Below, in pieces: positions 36,132-44,959 of a DNA stretch of 50,692 nucleotides. Origin of the DNA: Desulfoprunum benzoelyticum (lineage in GTDB: Bacteria > Desulfobacterota > Desulfobulbia > Desulfobulbales > Desulfocapsaceae); the NCBI RefSeq assembly GCF_014201505.1, contig NZ_JACHEO010000022.1, forward strand, positions 1 to 50,692, read 5' to 3'. The notes under the pieces are model-generated. The model saw only the letters and a program-made list of their open reading frames with translations, did not search any database and was not told the DNA's origin. Both the position numbers and the translations under genes were made by a program. Numbering within the stretch: the first letter of the stretch is position 1; each line of letters starts with the position of its first letter.

Positions 36132-37588
36132 GGAGATATCCCGGGGGCTGGGGGAGTCGGTTGGGTGGCTTCGGTGATGTGCCAGCCGCCGCCCAGGGCC
36201 TTGTAAAGGGCGATGACATTGGCGGCGAGTCGCTGGTCGCTGATGATCAGCTGCTCCTGGGCGGCATAGAGGGTGCGCCGGCTGGCGAGGACGTCGGTGA
36301 GGTCGGCCAGCCCGGCGGCGTAGAGACCCTCGTTGAAGGTCAGGGCCTGACTGCCGGTTTCAACCGCCGCGGCCAGCCGGGCACGGGTCTCCTGCTCGCG
36401 GGAGTAGCCGACGAGGGCATTTTCGGTCTCGAGCAGGGCGGCGAGCACGATCTTTTCGTAGGTGGCCTCGGTCTCTTCCAACTCCGCCTTGGTGATGGTC
36501 ACGGCGGCCTGGAGCCGGCCGCGGTTGAACACCGGCAGGCTGAGCGAGGGGCCGATCGACCAGTACCGGCTGCCGGAACTGACGAGGTCGGACAGGCTCG
36601 AACTCTGCAGGCCGATGAGCCCGGAAAGCGAGAACCGGGGAAAGAGGTCGGCGGTGGCGACCCCGACCTCGGCGGTCGCCGCGGCTACAAGGCGTTCGGC
36701 CTGGCGGATATCGGGGCGGCGGCGGAGCAGATCGGAGGGGAGGCCGGGCGGCAGGTTGGACGGCAGGGTGAACGCCGGAGCGGCGCCTGCCAGGCGACGG
36801 GCCATCTCGGCCGGCTGCAGGTCGAGGAGCAGGGCGAGCTGGTTGCGGCCGGCGGTGATCTTCTGCTCCAGGGTCGGGATCTGGGCGGCGACGAGAGATT
36901 TCTGGGTCTGCGCCTGGGCGGAATCGAGATCGGAGGCCAGACCGAGCTGGCGGCGGCCGGTGACGACCGCCAGGGTCTTCTCCTGGGCCGCCAGGGTGTT
37001 GCGGGCGGTGGCCAGCAACCGTTCGCTGCCGCGCAGTTCGAAATAGGTGCGGGCCACCTCGGCCTCGAGCGAGACGAGGATGTCGCGGCGGTTCTCTTCC
37101 GAGGCGGCGAGAGTGGCGGTGGCGGCCTCGATCGATCGGCGCCGGCCGCCGAAGAGATCAAGTTCCCAGGCGGCGTCGAATCCGGCCTCGAACAGGTCGC
37201 GGCTGCCGCCGTCGCTGCCGGCGTTGCCGCTGCGGCGGGAGTGGGTCGCGCCGGCGCCGGCGTCAAGGGAAGGGGCGGTCGCTGCCGTTGTCTGCCGCAG
37301 TCGGGCCCGGGCGGCGGTGATCCGGCTGGTGGCGATGCGCAGGTCGTGGTTGGCGGCGATGGCGCGGTCAACGAGGCCGTTGAGGATGGGATCGGCAAAC
37401 ATGCCCCACCAGCGGCGAGAGTGGTGAAGGGCGGCAGAGGTCGCCGGCCGCCGGCCGTCAGACCAGTTGTCCGGCAGGTTGGCGGCCGGCGGCCGGTATT
37501 CGGGACCGACCGGGGCGCAGGCGACGAGCAGCAGGAGCCAGGCGGTGGAAAAGAACAAGACTGGCCGCATCAGAGATCGAAGAATCAA
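36128..37588 (-). CDS. Outer-membrane efflux lipoprotein (NodT/OprM-like)
   Basis: 486 aa. Lipoprotein signal (LLLLVACAPVGPEYRPP), then two TolC-type repeats with long helices; conserved segments include WWGMFADPILNGLVDRAIAAN and LLRRRPDIRQAERLVAAATA. Typical length for NodT proteins. First gene of the three- or four-gene efflux operon on the minus strand; the 152 bases upstream (37589-37740) should carry its promoter, though no clear box was found. Confidence 0.94.
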   Translation of the reverse strand: MILRSLMRPVLFFSTAWLLLLVACAPVGPEYRPPAANLPDNWSDGRRPATSAALHHSRRWWGMFADPILNGLVDRAIAANHDLRIATSRITAARARLRQTTAATAPSLDAGAGATHSRRSGNAGSDGGSRDLFEAGFDAAWELDLFGGRRRSIEAATATLAASEENRRDILVSLEAEVARTYFELRGSERLLATARNTLAAQEKTLAVVTGRRQLGLASDLDSAQAQTQKSLVAAQIPTLEQKITAGRNQLALLLDLQPAEMARRLAGAAPAFTLPSNLPPGLPSDLLRRRPDIRQAERLVAAATAEVGVATADLFPRFSLSGLIGLQSSSLSDLVSSGSRYWSIGPSLSLPVFNRGRLQAAVTITKAELEETEATYEKIVLAALLETENALVGYSREQETRARLAAAVETGSQALTFNEGLYAAGLADLTDVLASRRTLYAAQEQLIISDQRLAANVIALYKALGGGWHITEATQPTPPAPGISP

Positions 37589-37740
37589 GGTCTTTGTCTG
37601 GATGAGTGGAGTGGAAAAATGGCTGGGGGCCGTGCCGGAAACATCGTCAAGGCGTTTCAGGCCTCAGTTGATAATACCTGTTACGGTGGGAATTCCAAAT
37701 ATTCCTCGTGGCCATGGGCTGATTTTTTTCTCGCCGGGCC

Positions 37741-38250
37741 TCAATGATCTCCCCCCGTCAGAGCGCTGCGCCATCTGGCCAGCTTGTCGGCATAGCTGCA
37801 GCCGGCGTTGGCCGGGCTGGTCGATGGCAGGCGGTGGAAGGTGAGAGGCTGCCGTTCCAGATCGAGGAACGGCAGGATGCGTCGCCGGAAGGTGGCCTCG
37901 GCGGTGGTGCCGTTGAAGCAGATCGTGGCGATGTGGCGGTGGGCGGCGAGGAAACGGGAGAAATCGTTGACCTGAACCGACACCGGCTCGATATCGCTGT
38001 CGAGGCTGGTGGGTCGCCGGCATTGGCCGATGACATCCCACAGGGCGATGCCGTGATCGGTCAAGAGCCGCAGCTTGTCGGGGTAGGGAAGGTCGGGGGC
38101 GGCGCCGAACACCTGTATGATGATCGGCCAGAAGGCGTTGCGGGGGTGGGCGTAGTACTGCTGGTGCTGCAGCGACGCCCGTCCGGGGATGCTGCCGAGG
38201 ATCAGCAGGCGGGCATCGGCCGCAGCCACCGGCGGGAAGCCGGCGATCAT
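37741..38250 (-). CDS. DNA-deoxyinosine (hypoxanthine) glycosylase, UDG family 6-like
   Basis: 169 aa. The uracil-DNA-glycosylase-fold motif LLILGSIPGRASLQHQQYY followed by HPRNAFWPII and the later FNGTTAEATF match the HDG/MUG-like family that excises hypoxanthine (deaminated adenine) from DNA. It overlaps the HAD gene by 4 bases. Confidence 0.87.
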   Translation of the reverse strand: MIAGFPPVAAADARLLILGSIPGRASLQHQQYYAHPRNAFWPIIIQVFGAAPDLPYPDKLRLLTDHGIALWDVIGQCRRPTSLDSDIEPVSVQVNDFSRFLAAHRHIATICFNGTTAEATFRRRILPFLDLERQPLTFHRLPSTSPANAGCSYADKLARWRSALTGGDH

Positions 38251-38936
38251 TGGCGGGGAATCTCCGCCGTGCCGCCGTTCTCCTCCCGGCGCAGTCGGGC
38301 GATCAGGCCCGGCAGGGCCAGCGGCGCATGGACCAGGTGATGGGCGCCATGAGCGGTCAGCTCCTGTTCGCTGCCGAAACCGTAGGTCACGCCGACGCTG
38401 CCGATCCGGCAGGTCGCCGCCCCGATCATGTCGTGCTTGCGGTCGCCGACCATCAGGGTCTCGGCCGGCGCCAGTCGTTCCTGCTCGAGGATATGGCCGA
38501 TCAGCTCACCCTTGTCGCAGAGGCTGCCGTCGAGCCGGGCGCCGTAGATGGCGGTGAAGAAGGGGGACAGTTCGAAGTGGTGAAGGATCTGGCGGGCGAA
38601 GACCTCGGCCTTGGAGGTGGCGAGAAACAGGCGGCAGTCCTGATCCTGCAGTCCGGCCAGGGCCTCGGGAATGTCGTCGTAGACCCGGTTCTCGAACTTG
38701 CCGATGCGGTCGAAACGGTCGCGGTATTGGCGCACCGCCTCGCGGGGCAGGTCGGGTGAGCCGTCCGGCAGCAGGACGGTGAAGCTCTCGAGCAGCGGCG
38801 GACCGATACAGAACAGCAGTTCGTCGGCCGGCGGCGCCGGTCGGCCGAGTTGCTGGAGGGCGTACTGGACGCAGCGGGTGATGCCGAGGCTGGAGTCGGT
38901 GAGGGTGCCGTCGAGGTCGAGAAGGATATTGCGCAT
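38247..38936 (-). CDS. HAD-family phosphatase (phosphoglycolate-phosphatase-like)
   Basis: 229 aa. Motif I LLDLDGTLTDSS (nucleophile Asp7, acid/base Asp9), motif II LATSKAEV, and motif IV MVGDRKHDMIGA give a complete HAD active site with a four-helix cap. Likely a phosphoglycolate or nucleotide phosphatase; exact substrate uncertain. Coupled to the glycosylase gene, which would suggest nucleotide clean-up. Confidence 0.88.
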   Translation of the reverse strand: MRNILLDLDGTLTDSSLGITRCVQYALQQLGRPAPPADELLFCIGPPLLESFTVLLPDGSPDLPREAVRQYRDRFDRIGKFENRVYDDIPEALAGLQDQDCRLFLATSKAEVFARQILHHFELSPFFTAIYGARLDGSLCDKGELIGHILEQERLAPAETLMVGDRKHDMIGAATCRIGSVGVTYGFGSEQELTAHGAHHLVHAPLALPGLIARLRREENGGTAEIPRQ

Positions 38937-39194
38937 GGCTGTCAGGTGGTTGGGGGATCGTATCGATTTGAATGGCGGCTGGTTCCGGCCGCAGGTGACG
39001 TTGCGCCGGTTGCGGCGAAACTGGTATCATAACCGATTCGAATCGATTGATAAAGGCGGGAAAGCCGGAACCGGTGTCGGCCGAAGCGAGGATTTGCCGA
39101 AGAAGGTGTTGACGGTCGCTTCCTGCCTCTGGCATGATGAGATAGCACCGGTTCGCCCAGGGCCGGACAATGTTTTTCCCTCAGGATAAATGGC

Positions 39195-39893
39195 ATGGAA
39201 CTGACGATCCTCCCCCAGCCCGACGACAATTCCTGCGGTCCGACCTCGCTGCACGCGGTCTACCGCTACTATGACCTCGAAGTCGAACTGGCACGGCTGA
39301 TCACCGACATCCGGTCGCTCGAGACCGGCGGCACCCTCGCCGTCTACCTCGGCATCGACGCCCTGCGGCGCGGCATGGACGCCACCATCTACTCCTGGAA
39401 CCTCAAGATGTTCGATCCGACCTGGGCCGGCCTCGAGCCGCCGGCCCTGATCGCCAAGCTCGAACGGCAGCAGGAGCACAAGAACAGGAAGCGCTTTCTC
39501 CAGGCCAGTCAGGCCTACATCACCTTCCTCCAGCAGGGCGGGCGGATCCTGTTCGACCCGTTGACCCCGGAACTGCTCAAGGGCATCCTGCAGCTGTCGA
39601 TCCCGATCCTGACCGGTCTGTCCGCTACCTATCTCTACAATTCGATGCGGGAGGTCAGCCGCGGCAAGCGCTCTGTCTACAACGACATCAGCGGCGAACC
39701 GATGGGCCATTTCGTCGTCCTCACCGAATACGCGGCGGTCGATATGGTCCGGATCGCCGATCCCTACAGCGGCAACCCCTTGAGCGGCTCGCAGTACTAT
39801 ACCCTGCCGGTGCAGCGGCTGATCAACGCCATCCACCTCGGCAGCGTCACCTACGACGCCAACCTGCTGATCGTCCAGCCGGCGAGGCGATAA
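39195..39893 (+). CDS. C39-like cysteine peptidase of a peptide-ligase operon
   Basis: 232 aa. A papain-like/C39 active site is complete: Gln8, Cys14 in DNSCGPTSLHA, His172 in GHFVVL and Asp189 in IADPYS. There is no signal peptide or transporter domain, so it is cytoplasmic, unlike bacteriocin exporters. AGGA lies 8 bases before ATG 39195. The stop overlaps the start of the next gene (TAATG). In this operon it probably trims or releases a peptide or amide made by the ligases that follow; alternatively it matures a protein substrate. No precursor peptide gene was seen nearby. Confidence 0.82.
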   Translation: MELTILPQPDDNSCGPTSLHAVYRYYDLEVELARLITDIRSLETGGTLAVYLGIDALRRGMDATIYSWNLKMFDPTWAGLEPPALIAKLERQQEHKNRKRFLQASQAYITFLQQGGRILFDPLTPELLKGILQLSIPILTGLSATYLYNSMREVSRGKRSVYNDISGEPMGHFVVLTEYAAVDMVRIADPYSGNPLSGSQYYTLPVQRLINAIHLGSVTYDANLLIVQPARR

Positions 39894-41377
39894 TGGACAA
39901 GGTCATCGTCGTCGACAATCCCGAGACCTGGAAGATCAGGGGGGCGAACCTGGCGATCGTCTCCTCCCACGAGTACCTGACCAACCCCGACTGGGCCAAG
40001 GCCAGAAAACTGCGGGTCTTCAACCTCTGCCGCTCCTACAGCTACCAGTCGAAGGGCTACTATGTCTCGCTGCTGGCCGAGGCCCGCGGCCACAAGCCGA
40101 TCCCGACGGTGCGCAACCTCCTCGATGTCCACAAGCCCTTCGTCATCAAGATGGTCTCGGAGGACATGGACAGCCTGATCCAGCGCCGCCTCAGGGACCT
40201 GCGCTCGGACGAGTTCGTCCTCAGCGTCTATTTCGGCCGCAACCTCGCCGAGAAGTACGACGACCTCAGCAACCTGTTCTACCGGATGTTCGGCGTGCCC
40301 TTCCTCCGGGTCCGATTCGTCCGCAGCACCAGCCGGCTGTGGCATATCAAGAGCGTCAGGACGATCTCGGCCAAGGATATCCCGGACAATCATTTCGAAT
40401 TCGTGCTGCGCCGGGCCGAGGACTATTTCTCGCGGAAACGCTACGGCTCGGGGAAGGCGGGGACACATATCGGTCGCTACGCCATGGCGATCCTGTACCG
40501 CGACGATGATCCGGCCCCGCCCTCGGACTGGAAGGCGATCCAGAAGTTCGTCCGCTACGGCGAGAAGGCCGGCTTCAACGTCGACGTGATCTCGGCCAGG
40601 GATTACAGCCGGCTGCTGATGTACGATGCGCTGTTCATCCGCCAGAACACCCACGTCAACAACGAGACCTACCAGTTCGCCCACCAGGCCCAGCGTGAGG
40701 GGATCGCCCTGCTCGACTATCCCGAGTCGATCCTCAAGATCAACAACAAGGTCTATCTCGCCGAACTGCTGCAGTCGACCGGGGTGGCGACCCCGAAGAC
40801 GATGATCGTCCACCGCCGCAACCGCCATCTCGTCGAGTCGGCGCTCAAGCTCCCCTGCGTACTGAAACTGCCCGACTCCACCTTCTCCTTCGGGGTCAAG
40901 AAGGCCGAGACCAGCGATGAACTGGAGGCGCTGGTCGAATCGATGCTGAAGAAATCGGAGCTGCTCATCGCCCAGGAATTCATCTTCACCGAATTCGACT
41001 GGCGGATCGGGATCCTCGATGGCGATCCGCTCTTCGCCTGCAAGTACCTGATGGCCCGGAACCACTGGCAGATCTACAACTGGGAGGCGGAGAAGGGCAG
41101 CGAGGTCTCCGGCGGCTTCGAGGGGGTGCGGCTGGCCGACGTTTCGCCGGCGATCCTGAAGATCGCGAAAAAGGCGGTGAAGCCGATCGGCCCCGGTCTC
41201 TACGGCGTCGATATCAAGACCGTCAAGGGCCGGCCGATCGTCATCGAGATCAACGAGAACCCGAATATCGACGAGGGCGTTGAGGATTTTGGAGAGGGCG
41301 ATGTCGTCTACCGCCGGATCATCGACGCCTTCATGCGGCGGATCGTCGAACGCACCGGCGGGGGGACGGCGTTATGA
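39893..41377 (+). CDS. RimK-like ATP-grasp ligase with RimK-like N-terminal domain
   Basis: 494 aa. Residues about 1-190 look like the N-terminal domain found with some RimK-type ligases (RLAN-like); residues about 285-480 are the ATP-grasp fold: KINNKVYLAELL, PCVLKLPDSTFSFGVKKAE (ATP-binding Lys), AQEFIFTEFDWRIGILDG, and the metal-binding end GRPIVIEINENPNIDEG. Such enzymes join an amino acid or amine to a carboxylate through an acylphosphate. It overlaps both neighbours by 1 and 4 bases. Substrates unknown. Confidence 0.88.
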   Translation: MDKVIVVDNPETWKIRGANLAIVSSHEYLTNPDWAKARKLRVFNLCRSYSYQSKGYYVSLLAEARGHKPIPTVRNLLDVHKPFVIKMVSEDMDSLIQRRLRDLRSDEFVLSVYFGRNLAEKYDDLSNLFYRMFGVPFLRVRFVRSTSRLWHIKSVRTISAKDIPDNHFEFVLRRAEDYFSRKRYGSGKAGTHIGRYAMAILYRDDDPAPPSDWKAIQKFVRYGEKAGFNVDVISARDYSRLLMYDALFIRQNTHVNNETYQFAHQAQREGIALLDYPESILKINNKVYLAELLQSTGVATPKTMIVHRRNRHLVESALKLPCVLKLPDSTFSFGVKKAETSDELEALVESMLKKSELLIAQEFIFTEFDWRIGILDGDPLFACKYLMARNHWQIYNWEAEKGSEVSGGFEGVRLADVSPAILKIAKKAVKPIGPGLYGVDIKTVKGRPIVIEINENPNIDEGVEDFGEGDVVYRRIIDAFMRRIVERTGGGTAL

Positions 41378-42609
41378 ACACGACGCCGGTCCTGTCTCTC
41401 TTCGCCGCTTTCGGCCTCGAGATCGAGTACATGGTCGTCGACCGCGACAGCCTCGACGTCCGGCCGGTCGTCGACCGGTTGTTCCAGGATTTTGCCGGCC
41501 ACCAGGTGTCGGATGTCGACAATGGGGCGATCGCCTGGTCGAACGAACTGGCGGCCCATGTCCTCGAGCTCAAGACCAACGGCCCGACTGCCGACCTGCA
41601 GCGTGCCGCCGCCGATTTTCATCGCAATGTCGAGCTCATCAACGGTCTGCTCGCCCGTCACGGCGCGATGCTGCTGCCGGGCGGGGCCCATCCGTGGATG
41701 GACCCGGGGCGGGAGATGGTGCTGTGGCCCCACGATGCCCACGAGATCTACGACCTCTACAATACGATCTTCGACTGTCGCGGCCATGGCTGGGCCAACC
41801 TCCAGAGCGCCCACCTCAACCTGCCGTTTGCCGGCGATGATGAGTTTGCCCGGCTCCATACCGCCATCCGCCTGCTGCTGCCGCTGCTGCCGGCGCTGTC
41901 CGCCGCCTCGCCGATCTTCGACGGGGAGCCGACCGGGTGGCTCGATTCGCGGCTCGACGTCTACCTTCACAACCAGGACCGCCTGCCGGCCCTGACCGGG
42001 CGGTTGATCCCGGAGCCGGTCACCAGCGAGGCGGAGTACGAAGCGCGGATCTTCGCCCCGATCATGGCGGCGATTGCGCCCTTCGACCGGGAGGGGATCA
42101 TGGACCGTTATTTCCTCAACGCCCGGGGGGCGATCGCCCGTTTCGACCGCGGGACGATCGAGATCAGGATCCTCGACACCCAGGAATGTCCGCTGGCCGA
42201 CTGCAGCATCGCCCGGTTGCTGATCGAATGTCTGCGCTCCCTGGCAGCCGGGGAGTGGTCCGGTTCTCGCGCCCAGGGTGCAGTCGATACCGAGATGTTG
42301 CGCGACCTGTTTCTGCGGGTCATCCGTGCCGGCGGCGAGGCGGTGGTGGCGGATCGCCACTATCTGCGGCTGCTTGGCTTCGACGAGCGGCGGATGCCGG
42401 TGCAGGCGGTCTGGGACGGGCTGTTCGACCGCTGCGCCGGGAGGATCGATGGCGGCAGCCGGGCGGCCCTGGCGCTGATCCTGGAAAAGGGGTGTCTGGC
42501 GACGCGCATCCTCTGTGCCCTCGGCGGCGATACCGGCCGCGAGCGGCTGCGGGAGGTCTATCGCCGGCTGGCCCGGTCGCTGGCAACCAACACGCAGTTT
42601 GTGCCGTGA
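41374..42609 (+). CDS. GCS2-family carboxylate-amine ligase (glutamate-cysteine-ligase-like)
   Basis: 411 aa. The GCS2 opening FGLEIEYMVVD (about 11-21) gives the metal/ATP acidic residues; other conserved stretches are SNELAAHVLELKTNGP, LLPGGAHPWMDP, HLNLPF and RGTIEIRILDTQECPLAD. Proteins of this group make gamma-glutamyl or other amide bonds; many are not true GshA. The ATGA overlap with the ATP-grasp gene and the GTGA overlap with the amidohydrolase gene point to one co-regulated pathway. Confidence 0.88.
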   Translation: MNTTPVLSLFAAFGLEIEYMVVDRDSLDVRPVVDRLFQDFAGHQVSDVDNGAIAWSNELAAHVLELKTNGPTADLQRAAADFHRNVELINGLLARHGAMLLPGGAHPWMDPGREMVLWPHDAHEIYDLYNTIFDCRGHGWANLQSAHLNLPFAGDDEFARLHTAIRLLLPLLPALSAASPIFDGEPTGWLDSRLDVYLHNQDRLPALTGRLIPEPVTSEAEYEARIFAPIMAAIAPFDREGIMDRYFLNARGAIARFDRGTIEIRILDTQECPLADCSIARLLIECLRSLAAGEWSGSRAQGAVDTEMLRDLFLRVIRAGGEAVVADRHYLRLLGFDERRMPVQAVWDGLFDRCAGRIDGGSRAALALILEKGCLATRILCALGGDTGRERLREVYRRLARSLATNTQFVP

Positions 42610-43301
42610 GACTGCTGCTCAGCTGTGAACATGCCTTCCCGGCGCTTCCCGAACCGTATGTTCAACTGCTGACCGGCGCCCGGCATCTGCTGCATTCCCA
42701 CCGCAGTTACGATATCGGCGCCGCCCCGGTCTGCCGGGGGTTGGAGGGGCTGGCCGAGGCAGCGTTCTACGGCGAATGCAGCCGCCTGCTGATCGACCTC
42801 AACCGCTCCCTCCACCACCGGGGGGTGTTCTCCGATTTTTCGAAGCACCTGCCCCGGGCCGCCAGGGCGGAGGTTGTCGCCCGCTACTACACCCCGTTCC
42901 GCAACGCCGTCCTTGCCGCCGTCGAGGAGATCATCGCCAGGGATGGCGAGGTACTGCACCTCTCCGTTCACTCCTTCACCCCGGTCCTGCTCGGGGTGGT
43001 GCGCTCCAACGACATCGGCCTCCTCTACGATCCACGGCGGGAGGGGGAGGGGGATCTGGCCCGAAGATGGGCGGCAGCGATGCGGAGCCTCGACCCGCAC
43101 CTGTCGCTGCGGATGAACCACCCCTATCGCGGCGTCGCCGACGGCCATCCCACTGCCCTGCGGCGGCGTTGCGGCGACAGGGGGTATCTCGGTCTCGAGC
43201 TGGAGATCAATCAGAACCTGGTGGTGGACGACCGCGGACGCTCGGCAGTCGTGGCGCTGCTGGCCGACGGGCTGAGGCGGTGCGGGATCGGCCGGGGCTG
43301 A
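42606..43301 (+). CDS. N-formylglutamate amidohydrolase-like protein
   Basis: 231 aa, GTG start overlapping the previous stop. Motifs of the FGase family: LLLSCEHAFPALP, HRSYDIGAAPV, LLIDLNRSL, LHLSVHSFTPVL and GLELEINQNLV. These zinc enzymes hydrolyse amide bonds on glutamate-type substrates. Histidine-degradation genes (hutH/hutU) are absent, so it more likely cleaves the product or an intermediate of the two ligases. Last gene of the operon. Confidence 0.88.
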   Translation: MRLLLSCEHAFPALPEPYVQLLTGARHLLHSHRSYDIGAAPVCRGLEGLAEAAFYGECSRLLIDLNRSLHHRGVFSDFSKHLPRAARAEVVARYYTPFRNAVLAAVEEIIARDGEVLHLSVHSFTPVLLGVVRSNDIGLLYDPRREGEGDLARRWAAAMRSLDPHLSLRMNHPYRGVADGHPTALRRRCGDRGYLGLELEINQNLVVDDRGRSAVVALLADGLRRCGIGRG

Positions 43302-43409
43302 GAAGGGGAGTGTTGTCGGCCGGCGCCGGTGGCAGGTCGGGGTGATGCCAACGGCGCCGGAGACTGGTTGACGAGGCGGAGATCCCGGACGTCGGGTTAT
43401 TCGGGCCGA

Positions 43410-44549
43410 TTACTTGTTTTTATTGCCCTTGCCATTATTCCCCTTGTTGCCCTTTTCATTGCCCTTTCCGTTGCCCTTTGCATGGCCTTTGTCAGGTTTG
43501 CCTTTCGGTGGTTTTGCGGCCTGGGGTGGTTTCCCCCCCTTGTGTGCCGGCGGTCCGGTCTGTCGGTATATTTTCTGGACCGGGGGCCCGGATTGGCGAT
43601 AGACCTTCTGCGCCGGCGGGCTGATGACCTGGCGATGCTGCGGCCCTGCCGGCGCGACGACGTCGTAGTGTTGTCGCGACGATTTCGGCGGTTTAGCCCG
43701 AATGTTCCATTTCTTTTGTTTTTCCCAATACTTGTTTCGCTCCCAGCTTTGCCAGTTGCGTTCGACCTCGCGGTATGGGAGAGGTCGATACTCCCAGGAA
43801 TAATCGCGCCAGCGGCGTTCCTTGTAAAAACGTCGCCACTCCCGGGGGATATCCCGGTAGAAGACCGGGACGTGCTGGTAGTGGACCCAGCCGGAACTGT
43901 AGCTCCGGGAGCGGTACCAGCGGTTCTCCCATGACCGCCACCACCAGCCGTCAAAGAAGTAGATGTCTATGTCGATACTGGGCACGGCGTAGACATAGGT
44001 CTCGGGAATGACCACCAGTTGCGGGGGTTGACGGAAGGTCACGGGCGGCGGCGCCGCGACGATGACATCGACATGCACCGATTCCGATCGCTGCAGGCCG
44101 TCGACGTACCAGGTGGTTTCCCGCTCCCAGTAGCGGTTTTCCTCCCAGTCCCGCCAGTTGCGCCTGACCTCCTGGTAAGGGATCGGGCGATGGTCCCAGC
44201 GGTAGTCTCGCCAGCGGCGTTCGTGGTACCAGCGCCGCCACTCCCGGGGGACGTCGCGGTAGAAGACCGGCTCGCTTTCGTAATACACCCAGCCCGAATC
44301 GTAGCTCCGGGAGCGGTACCAGCGATCCTCCCAGGTCCGCCACCACCAGCCTTCATAAAAGTAGATATCGACATCCATATCCGGGACGGCATAGACATAG
44401 GTCTCGGGAATGACGATCATCTGCGGCGGGGCGGCAAAGGCGACCTGCGGAGGGATGGAGATGCTGACATTGACGTCGACCCGCGCCGCCGCCGCCTGCG
44501 GCAGCATCAGGGCCAAGGTCAAAACAAGTAATCCGGCAATCCTGTTCAT
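43410..44549 (-). CDS. Secreted Trp/Arg/Tyr-rich protein with two tandem 125-residue repeats
   Basis: 379 aa. Signal peptide to about residue 22 (LALMLPQAAAA). Residues 24-147 and 157-281 are two copies of the same unit (IPETYVYAVP, IYFxGWWWRxWExRWYRSRSY, PREWRRxY.ERRWRDY, NRYWE/NKYWE). The remaining C-terminus is basic and low-complexity, ending in repeated GKGN/KGN. AAAGGAG lies 6-7 bases before ATG 44549. No known family was recognised with certainty. The aromatic/Arg-rich units suggest binding of a surface, polysaccharide or polyanion; this is speculation. Confidence 0.8.
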   Translation of the reverse strand: MNRIAGLLVLTLALMLPQAAAARVDVNVSISIPPQVAFAAPPQMIVIPETYVYAVPDMDVDIYFYEGWWWRTWEDRWYRSRSYDSGWVYYESEPVFYRDVPREWRRWYHERRWRDYRWDHRPIPYQEVRRNWRDWEENRYWERETTWYVDGLQRSESVHVDVIVAAPPPVTFRQPPQLVVIPETYVYAVPSIDIDIYFFDGWWWRSWENRWYRSRSYSSGWVHYQHVPVFYRDIPREWRRFYKERRWRDYSWEYRPLPYREVERNWQSWERNKYWEKQKKWNIRAKPPKSSRQHYDVVAPAGPQHRQVISPPAQKVYRQSGPPVQKIYRQTGPPAHKGGKPPQAAKPPKGKPDKGHAKGNGKGNEKGNKGNNGKGNKNK

Positions 44550-44959
44550 GGTGATACTCCTTTGGCAGTCATCTTGCGGATGATGAGGAAAAAGACATGC
44601 TCAACCGCCGTTGAGCATGTCCCCCCCTGTACTCAACCTCTGATCATTCTAAGCATTCGAGGCCGGGTTGTATAGAAAAAGTTGGCGCCGGCAGGGATCG
44701 TCCCGTGCTGGGTGAAGGGTGCTGTGCCGAGAGGATCCTGAGCGGAAACCGGTCCGGGAGTCGAAGAAACCGGGAAAAAAGAGGCGGGCCTGTCAGGCGG
44801 GAACCGGCAGGAGCGCATATCTCGCTCCGTCGCCGGATAGTGTTGAAGGTTGGAGACAGGGTGGAAGAGAAAGCCGCTATAGCCGGGGTAATGCCGTCGG
44901 CGGGGAGAAAATGGCGGGACGGCAGTGGTGCAGGGGGGTTGCCGTCCCGCCGCCCGGCC
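44550..44959. other. Intergenic; terminator of the etf operon only
   Basis: Contains the minus-strand terminator at 44586-44620 and otherwise no supported gene; frames here do not resemble proteins. Confidence 0.5.
44586..44620 (-). terminator. Rho-independent terminator after etfA
   Basis: A perfect 10-bp stem ACATGCTCAA (44595-44604)/TTGAGCATGT (44611-44620) with loop CCGCCG. On the minus strand it is followed by CTTTTTCC. It lies about 340 bases past the etfA stop and 46 bases before the repeat-protein start, so it could equally attenuate that gene. Confidence 0.7.

Noticed and set aside
39108..39138. Sigma70 promoter for the C39/ATP-grasp operon
   Set aside because: TTGACG is good, but the best -10-like CATGAT is 19 bases away; too weak to report as a feature.
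43740..44480. CRISPR-like or tandem DNA repeat
   Set aside because: The two similar segments are about 370 bases each and are explained by duplicated protein units, not short spaced repeats. No CRISPR array was seen anywhere in the window.
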